From assembly GCA_030704615.1 (NCBI GenBank), contig CM060731.1, positions 12,090,001-12,154,000 on the forward strand: DNA of 64,000 nucleotides, in the 5' to 3' direction. The notes beneath the pieces were generated by a model. It searched no databases. It saw only the letters and a program-made list of their open reading frames with translations, and had not been told where the DNA came from. Shown one piece after another: positions 1 to 13,300 of the stretch. The DNA is from Takakia lepidozioides. Lineage: Eukaryota; Streptophyta; Takakiopsida; Takakiales; Takakiaceae. Position 1 is the first letter of the stretch. Every line of letters begins with the position of its first letter. A program made the translations under genes and the position numbers.

Positions 1-2150
1 ATATCGTGGTTACAGCTTCAGTAGGTCCTACAATATACGGCTCTGGTCCTAACCTTGGTGACATGTGTCTTTTCATCCACTTTTGGATGCAAAAGTGTCC
101 ATTACATTTTGCAATTGGAGCATTTAAGCTGCATTTTAAAGTTCCACCCACATTTGTTGCCACCATTCATCTCTCTAGTGGCCACATTCTTCATTGTTTG
201 TCACTTTTTTCATCCACTTCTCTATCTTCTCAAATAGTCTTCTCAAATCTATGTACAAGCCATTTCAAATACTAGACATTGGCATGATGCAAGCCCCCAC
301 CAAACCATTGCAATGCTTACATTTACTTGATATAGCATGAAAAACATTTATTGGTCCTGCCCTCAGGCAAAGACTACACAATGGTGTCTCCCTGCTTGTC
401 ATGGGATCAACTTTTCACAAGACCCAGGTTTCAGGGGACCAATATTGCTGGATGAATGGAATACATCAATTTTGATGTTGGATGAAATATATTACAGTAG
501 CTAGATGAAATATATTTACTTATGACAATTTGCACTTTTCGTAAAAGTTTAAAAGGACAGTATAGGCAATAGCAGTGGGTCATAGTAGTTACTCCCACCA
601 ACATATGAAATACTTACTCAGACAGACTCAAGGCTATAGAGTGGAACTGTATGGGTGAGATTGATCCGAAATTGACACGACCATAAGACTATAAGACTGA
701 CACCATTATTTGGAACAACAACCTTACTCTAAGATGATCAAGGGTAGGGCTTGCATGTCCTATGCATTTGTTATAACTGCATTACCGTCACATCCATTTT
801 TCTAGGTTGCACAAACTTCATTTTTATCACAGGCTCTATAGGAAGTTATCCTTTCTCATACATGAATTTCTCAAATTGTGGACATTTGGTTTGAACACTA
901 GACACTGACAAAAGCTATAGCATTGGACACGGGGTGGTTGGAAAATGGCTTCGTAGACCAGACCCCCCTTTGTAGATTTGGTACCATATCTCCATATTGC
1001 GGACGAGCCAAGCTTATCCACCGTAGGATTGGATGCCCCCCTTGATCCCACCTTCCCCCTTCATCCCAAAAACGAAAAACAAAATCCACTAGTGGATTAT
1101 AAACTTTGTAAACTAATAGTATAATATAATAGTAATTATTGTAGTTATTAATAGTGTAGTATTGGATCTTCATAGTAAACTAATCCATTATAATCCACTA
1201 TTGGATCATTGAGATTATAAAGTTCAATCTTGGACCACGGTTGAAATCAATGGAGCTTGTCTTCCTGAAATAATTGAGTGAAGCACATCTCCGCACAATT
1301 TCAGCTGAAAAGAAGCAGATTTGATGGGACCTGATCCTTTATACACAATGGGGATGGGTAGGTGAGCTATGAACCATTTTGCTGGCTATTCATATATTGC
1401 CATGCAATAGCCACCTTTGCTAAAAGCAAAAAACAATGCCCAACTATGGCACAATTGCCAAACTTCTCTCTATAGCCAAAATATAGATTTCTGGCTAAAG
1501 CCCTCTAACCCAATATAATTAGTGGCATAATTTGGGAAGCCATGATTTTGTGGCGGGAACGGTACTAGCATTAACTGAAGATTTAGGGCGAGCGCCATTT
1601 CAAGATAAACTAGTAAAAACTAATTGCCACATTGCCTTTCAGTGGAGGCCAAACTAGATAGTCAAGCATGTCCGTGCGCTTTGAATTACCTACACATCCC
1701 CAACTTCCTTCCAACCGTCAACTGGCAAGGGGCCTTATGGTTTGATCACACACATAGGTGCCATGGCGGGCCACGAGAAGATTAAGATAGACAAATTTGT
1801 GCCGTCAATCTACCTAGATAAATACTAACGGTGGGGAGTACAAAAAACAAGGTTAACACATTAGCAGTGAGGGAGGGATTAATAAAGCACATCAATATAT
1901 GAAGCGAGGTAGTTTGTTGGCTCCTCTTTATTCTAAAGAAGAGACCACACATCCATGTCAAAGATTGCTAAATCCCATGTGTCTCTCTTATGCTGAAAAC
2001 TAATTCCATGATGGGCCTTCTCCACATAACACCTCCCTTTAGGTAACATTTTGTTATTGAACAACTTATGAAAAATAAATGGATGAATTTTCAAGTTTAG
2101 TATGGATGAAAATAGATTCCATTATTCACAAAAAGGAGCCATACGCGACT
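1..2150. other. noncoding, no gene recognised
   Basis: Only short open frames without family resemblance are present. A perfect 16 bp palindrome (AATCCACTAGTGGATT, 1083-1098) lies in an AT-rich stretch, and a related half-site recurs near 1190-1205. I see no splice-supported coding segment and no complete transposon. Confidence 0.5.
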
Positions 2151-2154
2151 AGCC

Positions 2155-2420
2155 GCTTGTTTGTTTTGTTTTGTTTTGTAGCGTCGTTCAGATCTCCCAA
2201 ACCACGGCCCAGCCGTGGTGCTTGGTGCAGTTGGAAAGCCCTTGATCAGGAGGGGTGCACATGCTTGGTCTCATGGTTTTTTGGACCTGCCGTGTGGGAG
2301 ATATGGAATTTCAAGTACTTTTGGTCGATGGAAATTCATGAAAAATAGCAAAGTGGGCTTTCCTGGAGCAATGATTGGCCCTCCATTTGTCTTTTGTGTG
2401 ACAACCAAGTTGTAGCCCGG
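2155..2420 (+). repeat. dispersed repeat R1, copy 1
   Basis: It starts with a (TTTTG)n tract followed by TAGCG, then GATCTCCCAAACC, a segment reading GGAAAGCCC, GGTCTCATG, and a block ending near AAATAGCAAAGTGGGCTTTCC. The same ordered blocks recur at 2619, 56935, 61770, 62265, 62690 and 63110, so this is a dispersed repeat. I see no coding capacity; its class is unknown. Confidence 0.7.
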
Positions 2421-2618
2421 TGGTGATGGGCACATACCACCTTGGAAGTGGTGTCACAAAGGTGTCCTCCTTCCAACGGAAGGTAGTAACCCTTTGGGGT
2501 GAAGAGACACCATAATTTACGCTTCCTTTGGGAGGCATCAAATATTATTATTATGTCTTTTGTGCACGTGGACATAATGTAAATTGAACCTTTTTTAAAT
2601 GTTGGCGCTCACAATATT

Positions 2619-2905
2619 GGTTGTAGCGTAGCGTCGTTGAGATCTCCCAAACCGCGGGGCCTCCGGCCACGATTTTGGTACCGTTGGAGAGCCCTCGATG
2701 AGTAGGGGTGCGCACCGACTTGGTCTCATAATTTTTGGACCTGCGGTGTGGGAGAAATGGAATTTCAAGTACTTTTGGTCGTTGAAAATTTGTTAACTGG
2801 AACAATGACGTGGAGATCTCCCAAACTGCAAGGTCTCTCGATACATAAGGGATTGCACTTGGATTTAGATGACATTGGACAGTTGGGTCAAGGGCACAGG
2901 CTACC
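2619..2905 (+). repeat. dispersed repeat R1, copy 2
   Basis: It has the same block order as copy 1 (GATCTCCCAAACCGCGG, the GGTCTCAT block, TTTCAAGTACTTTTGGTCG). It is followed by a second GATCTCCCAAAC block and the TTGCACTTGGATTTAGATGAC segment that accompanies R1 elsewhere. Confidence 0.7.
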
Positions 2906-2919
2906 CTAGTTAACATTTA

Positions 2920-4350
2920 TAAATAGCACTTACACAGCATCCAATTCTTTTACGGAGCAGTTGGAGGCAAAATTCAATACCATAAATTGCATGTCTCCTG
3001 TCTCTCAAAGAAACTCCGATCTCAACTCTAGAAACGTCAAACATATATATACATACATATATATATAATTGTATTGTATTGGCTTCTAATCACATTAGTA
3101 CTAACTTATGATTACCTTTTGATCCTATGATTGGTTATGTTTTAAGATCTATCCTTATCTTAACCTAGCTAGAGCTTAATTCTGGAGCTTATCTCAAGCT
3201 ATATCTCATAGCCTTATATGGTGCACATAACATTTATTGAGGGCAAATCAATGAAGAGGGGACAAAGCATTTGTTCTTCCAGCTGGAAAAATTAAAAACA
3301 CTTACCATTGCTGGTCTGCACAAGTAGGGGAGTAAAATTTTCTTAGCATTTATGGTAATTTAACTTCTATAGAGATAACATTTTAGACTAACTCCAAGCT
3401 CAGATAACTTAATTTGTGTGGCCTGATTTGGTTTACAGCCAAGGCCGCTAGAGCAGATTGAATTGCACGTTGAGGCCCAAAATGGGTCCCATGGTCCTTT
3501 GGGGTTAAGAGGATGAGTGGAGACAACACACAACATGTTTGACATTCCACATTCTGTCGCACCTTTTAACTGATGAAATAACATTGGTTCTGGATTTTGC
3601 CACAGCTGTCATGCAGTCCATAAGTCTGGTACCCACCCACGTCGCAGGTCTTTCCTCAGGAGAGAGGTGTACCGATAGTGCGTGTAAAGAGGATTACAAG
3701 AGACCGTAGTCTGACTGTTCTTCATGATGTAGTGTTGGAAAGTACATGTTGCATTGAAACTGCGACAAATCATCAGAGTGGTGCACAATAATCCTGAGAA
3801 GAGATGCATCTTCCTGGTTAGTAAGGCCATATCTTTGGATGGTTGTGACACCCAGATGAGTGGTAGGGCATTTGCTCCCACGATAGCTCACTCCACTTTA
3901 GACTCAATTGCAGTCCCTGACCAAAGCAGAAGTCAGAGATTTACATTGGCTGTGTGCACACACAATCCAGCAGGGACAAGCTAGGGAAGAATTCCCAGAG
4001 ATTAGCAGGGGACTCTGGAGGATTCCAAACTCACCACCAACTGCAGCAAAGGTGTCTTTGGGCACACGGAATGTCTTCACTTGATCCTCCTGCTTTTGTG
4101 AATAGGAATAGAGTTAGACAATATCTGTCATGACTCAGCTGAGTTCAGGATATGCCAAGGATACTATGCGCTTGAGAGACCTCAATGGAGCATCCAGAAA
4201 CTGATGGTCCTGGGAAGCTGCCACACACGCCAAAAGCCCACATCGTTTTGTAAGTAGAACCCCAACCTCACAAACAGACTGGCTGTGCCTTGGCCTCATG
4301 CTTTAGGGAGAGCTTACAAAGTTATAGGTGCTGGCCATAAACATGCTCCT
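2920..4350. other. region downstream of NUP188, nothing coding recognised
   Basis: It contains an AT microsatellite (3043-3066) and short open frames without resemblance. Part of it probably holds the NUP188 3' UTR, because the NUP188 stop codon is at 4351-4353 on the minus strand. I could not place a polyadenylation site. Confidence 0.4.
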
Positions 4351-7300
4351 TCAAATGAAGCACAACAGAGAGAAAGTGCCTCCAGTTGGGGTGGAGGGAG
4401 CAGAGTTGAGGGCCAGTACCCTCAAGGCTGTCTCTTCTGCTGGTGTTGGTGACTTGCACACTGTACGAAGATTCACTCTCGACCAATGGGCCTATGTAGG
4501 AGAGAAATGAAATGAGATGGTGCTTCATAACGTCCGCGCAAAGCTCATAGAGAGAAAGAGAAAGAAAGAAAAGAGGAAGAAGGTTTTTATCCCTGTAGGG
4601 GCCAAAAGGGCCATGGGACACAAGTAGTGAGAGAGGGACAGAAAGAGAGAAAGTTTATAACATCTGTGGGGAAGCTCAACTTTCAGAAGAGAAACATACC
4701 CAATAGCAGAGCTCGGTAGTCCTTGGCAAAATCATCTGTACGGAGAGGGTGAGGAGCAAGGCCGCATGTGCGACACACACACACCTCCAGGTACAGGGCT
4801 TTCTCCAGGATGCCCAGCAGCAGCCGACAAACCTCTTGGACCACATCATCTCCCACCCTCCCCAGCCTGCACACCTCTGCTACCACGGCACCCGCTTGAT
4901 CCTACAACAGCATACCCTCCCCTTCAATCAGCACAATTATTGACCATTTTGTCCTGCAGAAAACCATGCTAGACAAAATGTACTTCTATGAGCATCTTAC
5001 TCAAGCTACCAGATGTACCTGCAAGCTATGAAGAACCTCCGGGGCAGGAAGCTCTGGAAAGTGGGCATAGTTGGGGGACCCTCCATCTTCAACCCTTTCA
5101 ACTGCATGCTGGGCTTGTTTGCAAATAAATTTGAGCAAAAGAAGAACCAATCTGTACACATTGATGGCAACCAAATCCGAGTATTCAGTGCATGAAAGCC
5201 CCCCACTACTGCCTCCAGAGCCCCCACTGGTAGTCACCACTAAAGAGGATGATGTGGGGGAACCAGTCCTGATTGGTGAAGTGCTGGTTGATTGAGGGGG
5301 ACTTAGGGATGAGGACAAGGCAGAGCTAGCAGCTCTGTTATCCTCCCCTACACTGCAGCCTCTTGCACAGACAGCAAACCACCCGAAGTTACTTCCCATG
5401 ATGGATGGCCGTCGGTGCACAGCCATCTCTTCCTTTTGTAGCGGTTGACAGAGAATGCCTACATGGTGGCTGTGATATATGCCTGGACGAACCAGGCCTT
5501 CTCTTGAAATGTAGGCCAGCAGGTGCAAGCTCATTTCTCCGAATTCCGAGATGGAATCTGGTAATGCACGTATCCAGCTCTGTTGATGTCGTGCCAGCTC
5601 ATTCAACAGGGCAACCACGTGCTGAGTTTCCTGCACACAGACATAAAATAAAATGTACATTGTTTACCGTAGACTTGAGGCCATAGGCCCTGCACCACAT
5701 TAGGTGGAACAGAATATGTAGTAAAATAGTAATACAGTAAGGAAGGTATTGACCTTGGGAAAAAGACAGAGTGTGCTACTAAAGGACTTAAAAGCTCACG
5801 ACTACTGAATGATACAAAGGTGGCAAATCATGGTACAAGTAATGCTGGAGTCTGATGAAATATAGGTCCCATCGTTGCCTTCACAACAATGCCTGTGCAA
5901 TCATGTGGGGTTCCCGAGGGTCTGCAGCAACACTAGTGATTGAGCACTGTTTAACAGTTGAGCAGCTTACTGGTACTGCAAATTGCCTGCCTAGTGAAGT
6001 AATCGTGCAACTCAAACAGTCCTATCTTACCTGCAAACTTGAAATAGAGGTCCGAAGCAGCTGGAGCTTTGCCTTTTTTCTTCCTTGGTGATCTAGACCC
6101 AGGATGGGGGCCTGTAAGGCACACAGCATGCGCTCTTTTACAGCTCCCACATAAGTCAATGCACTTTCCACCATTGCACCACCCAAATCTTTCTCCCCAC
6201 ATGTGCGAATTAGCGCAGTAGTTACAGCCATCTGCAGTGCCCATAGCCTCCCTTCCTGCTGTTGCTCCCGCTTTTGCCACACACTAAAGGGCCCTTCCAT
6301 ATGCCCAGATATGACTCTGTTTTCCTCCTGCCAGCATTACACATTGTAAACGTAATCAAACAGTCAATAAAACATGTTTCCAATTGTGAAAGCCTGATAA
6401 AACAGGTAGAGGCGCTGGGTATGGAAGGTGGCCGCAATGCTGGGCTAATATGATACCTCATATAATGCCTACTCCAATAAGTCATGACAGGAATAATGTG
6501 CTGGAATCTGTGTTTTCAAATGCTAGCCCATTATGTGATGGGTTGTATGTCACTACCTGCAAATGTTTGCTCAACATGAGCAAGTGAGAGAAGAAACCAG
6601 CGGTCTGCAACATCTCAGCACCCCCTCTCACGTGTGCCAAAGACAAAGAAAGACTGAATGCCACTTTCGAAGATTCAGGACTAGAATCTGAGTGCATCCT
6701 TGCAAGCAGGAAACAGGTCGGAAAATGGGTTTGCAAAACAGGAAGCCATGTGGAGGGTGCGAGAAACCCTTTTATCAATAAGTCAATTGCTGCAAAAGCA
6801 AGATCAGCATATGCTGCATGCTCCACAGCACTACAAAGAAGGGGGAGTAATCCAAGACCCACAAGCGCCACATCAGTAAAGGCATCAGCCATTGCTTGGC
6901 CAAGCGCTCTGTTGGGCCCTTCATGATGCATAAGGCCCCTTCCATTCTGTGAGTACATAAGCTCCAGTGAGATCAGCAGTGAACCCATCAGCCCCTTTAC
7001 TAATGCTTCCCCTTGTTGCATGAAAAACCCATGGGCATCCAAAAGCGGTCTCAGGCAACCGACTATAGTCCTCACAATCTTAGCACAAACTGCCCACAGA
7101 CGGAGCCTCTCAGGAGAACGAGGTGTCACACGGTTGCATAACCAGCGGGAAAAAATTAGCAGCAAGTGGGCTTGCATGGTCATGAAACTTGGCATGAGGT
7201 TTGTAACATCTCCAAGTGGCCCCATTACCACCATGGCTGCTTCCAAGGCCTCGCAGAGTTCCTCAATGCATTCATCCACATCCACATCTGTCCAGTGAAG

Positions 7301-10300
7301 GTCAGAAGATGCCGGGTCACCTCTAGCCTGCATCCAATAAACCTACTATTCATCAATGGACAAGAGAGGACAAAGAAGACAACACTTATCAACAAGCGTG
7401 AGATTTAAAAGGCTGTCAAATGGCTAGAACAAAGGCTAAACTATACAGATGGAAGTTGCTGTTAAGGTCACACATATTAAAGTCTACTGCAAAGAGTATC
7501 ATGGGTACCTACCCCTTGCTTATCAAAGATGGAAACTGTGAGCAATGCTGACCAAGCCCTTAGGGAAGAAATCTGTGAGTGTCCCAAGCTGGCCATCCCG
7601 TTGGCACGCCGCATGCATTGGAGGGTGCTTTCAACCACAGAGACTGGTAGGGTTTTGAGATCTGTCTGCGGCCAGCACTCAACTCCTAACTCTTTCCCTA
7701 GAGCCACAGTGTCATATACAAAGCCATCTTCATAGGCAGGATGAAGTCCATCCAGTGGACACAGTTTCCTGCCTGGGTCCAACACCAGGTCCACTTCTTT
7801 GCTGAGCAGGTAATCTGCTACCTGTTGGAAAGGCCCACTCGGCACTGGCCTCCCACCCTCTAGCTCCCCTCGCAAGTGGTGGTAGAGGTCACTAATAAGC
7901 ATAATTTGTAGGTGCTTCCCATGACTGCAACACAGAGTGGGGATTAGCGAAGACCAACACTTGCCGCAAGTTGTGAAGTATACTTTTAGTCTGGAACTCA
8001 GGTCCAGATACCATCCACAAGGCTGGCAGGGTTCTTTGAGCGACCGAGCTTTTAGGCTCCTAGATACTCGGTGGTCTTGCCCACTCAGATGGCTGGCCAC
8101 TCCTGTTGACTTCCATGGGTAGTAGCAACATGAAACTGGACAGTCACAAGGAGATTCAGTGGTAAGATCTCTAGACATGCAAATTGTTCGCAACATCAAG
8201 CCAAATCTGGACTTTTTGTCACTCTCAGTACATGCAAGCCTTCATTCCTATTCCTTTTTGGTCTTAGCTTCACAGAACCAAGATCCTGGGCCAGTTCAAA
8301 TTACACCACGAAAGCTACGCCTGGTCACCAATTCTGAATTCCCAACAATTTGGTACAAACGTGTACCTGTAACCTCGAGCAGTGTACTGCTGCAAGAGTT
8401 CTTCAAAGGATGGATGTTGCAAGAGCTGTAGCACCCACAGCAAGGACCAAAACAGATATTAGTAGAATTGGCATGAAATGGAATGTCTGCAGAAAGCTCA
8501 TGGTGCTAATGGGATAAGAATGTACTCATAAGACGTTGTTTGCCTTAACATTGTGGCCATTGACCCTGCGCTCAGTTTGAGCGGAACACAAAGGGACAGA
8601 AACTACCTTTGTCAGGGGCTGACGTAGTATGACTTACCTTGGAACAGACAATTGACCCGAGTTTTCCCGATATCCTCTAGAAATCCCTTTACCCAAGCAT
8701 CAATCTGTGCTGTGTGGTATGCCCAATACACTGGGCCCCAAAAGGGCCTGGGGTTTTGGCTCAGCCTCGAGACTTACGGGATAAGAGAAAGTAGGAAACA
8801 AGAAATGAAATGAAATGGTGCTTTATAACGTCCGCGGAAAGCTCATAGAGCTTATGGGACAAAATGGAAGAAAACATGAGAGAGGAAACAAAACCAGAGC
8901 CAAAAATAAAAACTATTGCATCCACTGATTGTCCTGAGATGAAGGACATTTAGAATATATTCATGAATTACATGCACTGAAAGGGACTGAAGGGCCAATG
9001 CTAGAGACGTGATCAGGAGCATGCCTGCACAGTAGCCTGTTGTACCCGCCCAGACAGGGTGGTGCTCAGCCCCCTATCATCACCAGCCAGTATCTTTCCC
9101 ATAAGGCCCACAACTAGAACCCGTGCCTCAGCCTGCATACAATAACGTCCAACCCATGAAAAGTGGAGGCATGCGTCTGCTACTCAACTGAACTGGAAGT
9201 GCGAGTATGTGCTTGAGAAGAGAGAGATAAGCATCTTAGAAGTTGCTGGGTGGCTGTGTATCCCTCATTTGGATGGAGCAGGAAGCGCCTGTTTACTACA
9301 GCACCAAGAGAAAGACAGAAGAATTTTGATACATCCACAGGAAGCCCAGAAGGTCCATGTAATACGGGAAAAACCAAGAATAAGATCAAACCCCAACATT
9401 GCATGAAGAAAGACTGCCTCATGAAGGTAAGTACTGGGACAGAAGAAGTAATTGATTAGGTTGAGGTCTGGTCTGGGGGCCCATGGGACAGCGAGCGAGA
9501 AATGGGGCAAGGCGAAGAGTTGAAGAAACAGAGAGGAGGAAAGGGAAGAGAGTGATGAGGACAGAGAAGGTACCTTTGCTCTAAGAAGCACTTCTTTGTT
9601 GTATAAACAAAAAGCATAGCTCATGAGGATACTGCTGGTCCGTGAAAGCCGAGCCCACTCTCCCACAAGTTGCAAAGCACCTGACCCTTTGGTAGGAGAC
9701 AAGAGCCTTAAATCACTTGCACCACCCGATTGGCCTGAAGTTGCACCAGCTCCATTGATTGCATTCACACTGGACTGGGAAGTATTGTAGCCTGTGGAGT
9801 TACTGCTTGCAGGGTAAAGGAGATATTTTTGCAAGAAAATGTCACAAGCCATGATCGAAAGAATAGAAGCTTCACACCGATATCTGAAGGCATTTGTCAG
9901 CATCTCCTGCTTGCTAAGGTCCGATACAAAGCCCACCAAGGCTGAGAGAAGGGTTGGTATGGGTGTGGAAGCCAATCCCTTGCTGAAAGAGAGGCCCGAA
10001 GCAAGAGTTTTCCAAAAATTGGGACGGTTCCGGAGCCACTCTATTACACGAAGATACTCGATGCCACCTTGCCACAACGATGCGAGCAGGAGGAGGGTCT
10101 TGGACAACACATTTGGGTGGCTGCAAAAACATGTCAGACAGCTCATATTCAGGATCCTTGTGCTGCCCAGACAAAGTCAAGAGAAACTACCTCCAATTTC
10201 CAATCCACCAAAAGGAATGTTAGAAAGCTTTTCTATTTCCTTCCTACTGGCATTTCAGCTGGTTAAAACCGAAAATGGAGAAGAGGGCCTCCACACAGGC

Positions 10301-13300
10301 GATGCACTTCTTTCCGTCAATACTTTTAAGGCTTTGGCAGTCACCTTCCCCTTTCCTTCTGTAACAACAGTGGATGAGAGGAGGGCAGATCGGCGCTCGC
10401 CCTGAGGTCCTGTCTGGAGTTCAAGGTTCCACATTCACAAGCTATATCTTTGCTCTGGTGAAAGAGCCTTGAGGAAGAGAAAAACATAGAACTGGGGTGT
10501 TTTGCCCTTCCTCCCAAATTAAGAAATGGAGAAACAAATGAAATGACATGTACTTCATACATCCGCAGATAGCTCAAAGAGCTTATGGGACAAGAGGAAG
10601 CAAGAAACAAGAAAGAGATTGTACTCATAAGACGTTGTTTGCCGTAGCCTTGTGGCCATTGACCCCGCGCCCAGTTTGAGCGGGAACAAAAGGGACAGAA
10701 CCTACCTCTGTCAGGGGCTGACGTTGGTAGTAAGACTTACCTCCATATAAAGAATTAATCCGGGTTTTCCAGATATCCTCTAGAAATCCCTTCACACAAG
10801 CATCAATCTGCTGTGTGTGATTTGCCCAAAAACTAGGCCTCAGGAGGGCCTGGGCTTTTGGCTCAGCCTCGAGACTTTCAAAGTTGGTAAACAGGGGTAC
10901 AGGCACAATTCCCTTAATAGATTTGAAGAGAGCGTCTCTTTGGTGAGAGAACCCCGGACAGTGTATCAGAAAATGAATACTGTCTTCAGATTGCCCACAC
11001 AACGGGCAATTGCACTCTCCCTTTCCTCTCTGCTTCTGTTTGCTGTTCAAAGGTAGGCTTCCTGCCCTGAGTTTAAATTTCAGTCTAGTGCCGAGAGTGG
11101 GTAGACCCTTGAGGTCATCCAAGATGTCCTCCCCCACTTCACAGACTGGAAACAAGTTCAGGGAAGTTTTCTGCCTAACTTCATTTTCATCAGACAATCT
11201 CATGGCAACAGACATGGCTGAGGACACTACAGCCTCTAAGTCAGATTTATCCAGCAGGGTCACGACTTGCGGATCCAGGTCCAGGTCCTTGAGGATCTCT
11301 TCTACTCTCTTCTGCCAGGACTTAGCCTGTTTGACAGGGCGGTCCTGTTTCCAAGATATAGAGTCGATTAACTTAGGATATCTGGTGTTGGGCATGTGTT
11401 GCAGCTGACCCCACCATCTGACCTTGAATTCATCTCGTCGGGAGCTTAAGGACGGAATGCCAAACTCACCCCGAACAGCCACATTGGCTGTTTTGGAGCA
11501 TGCTGACATACACTCCTTAAGCACCCCCACTTGAATGGATTCTAGAGACTTAGCCTGGTTGGAGTTATCAACCCATATAGCAGATCCGTACTCCAAGGCA
11601 GGTCTAATAACGCGACAAAGCATGGTTTTCTTGACCTCGGAATTGACCCCTCTGCAGTGGAAAAATTTAGTGAGCCCCAGAGCTTTGCCCTTGCCAGTTT
11701 GAACAACTTTCCGGATATGTGCATCCCAATTACAATTGGAGGAGAACTCAACGCCCAGGTAAGTGTAGGAAGGGAGGACCGGGATCTCTTGGCTACCCCA
11801 CTGCCACTTAAGATCACTTCCTCCCTCTCCTCTGTCGTTGAATGCTACCACTGCACATTTGCTGACATTAGCCTCTAGCCCCCAAAGATCAAAGAATCTC
11901 TTCGCGCAATCAATCAACTCCTGGAGATTGGTTGGAGTCTCCCCTATGCCTGCGAAGTCATCCGCAAACATAAGGGCTGGTATGGTGGTATCACCCACCC
12001 TTAACCCAAATCCCTCACTTTCCACATCCTCGAGGAGTTGATTGATGAAAACATTGAAGAGCAGAGGGGAGAGAGTACATCCTTGAGCTACACCTTGGTC
12101 TATGTCAAAGAAGTTGGACTTCTGTCCGTTAACAGTGACACAGCTTTTGGTGTGAGCATACAAGTTGTGGACAACTCTCCACATCTTTCCCTTGATCCCA
12201 CAAGACCAGAGGCGGAACCATAGGCCATCTCTCCACACTGTGTCATAAGCCTTTTTGACATCCAGGAAAAAGACATAAGTGGGTTTCCCTTCTTTTTTCC
12301 TTCCCTGGATAATCTGGCTTAGAGTGAAGATATGATCCACACAGCCCCTGTTTCGCCGAAAGCCAGCTTGGCCTTCGTGGAAACAACCTCTAGACTCCAG
12401 ATCAACCTCGAGACGAGTACTTATAACTCTGCAGAATGTCTTGCCAACAGCATTGAGGAGCGTGATGCCACGGTAGTTCCCCGGTTCTTCTCTGTCACCC
12501 TTCTTGTATAGATTGACAATGACCCCCTGTCGCCAGCGAAAGGGGATCATTTCAGTCTTCCAGATAAGGTTAAAGAGGAGAACTAGGGCCTCTATCATGG
12601 GATCGCCACCGTGCTTGATAAGCTCGTTGACAATACCATCAGGTCCACCAGCTTTATATCCATTTAAATGTTCAATTGCTTCCACAATCTCAGAAGAACT
12701 AATGGGAGCATTAAAGCCATTGAAATATACTCCAGTTCATCAGGGCTGTTTTGAATCATAGGAACAGTTTTTCCAACTGTGTCCCTCCATTCAGCAGAAG
12801 ACCCCTCACTGTTAAACCTTGAAGTTCTGCCAAGGATACTGTAGTGAGTTTCAAAGGTTTTGACAATGTCAATTGATGAAGTCACCACTGCACCTTTAGT
12901 AGTCTTCAGCGCTTGTACTTGCTGACCGTTTTTCGGTTTGTACAAACGTTGAAGGGCCAACCAGAATTTCTTGTCATTACCACCATGGTGGTTTGAGTTT
13001 ATTTCACTGTATAACTTGTCCCAGTATAATTTCTTCTGAGACCTAACAAGCTGATTGATATCTTTACGGAGCTGGTAGTACCTCGCCCACAATTCTCTGT
13101 TGGTTTCCAAATTGCAAAACTCTTTATAGAGGGCTCGTCTCTCAGCTATCTTGAGTTTAATCTCATTAGTCCACCAATTAACTGCTCTACCGCAGACAAT
13201 TAGTTTCCTCCCAATGATCTTGTCAGCCACGGAGGAAACGAAACTCTCCCAAGAGTCCACTGCTCTTTCGACTTCATTTCTTGCGTTAACAGAGCGTGAC

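Noticed and set aside
2998-3070. AT microsatellite as a promoter
   Set aside because: No gene starts nearby on either strand.
9180-9422. Possible NUP188 exon before 9132
   Set aside because: The exons at 9574 and 9132 already join in phase 0, and no acceptor/donor pair here gives an open segment in that phase.
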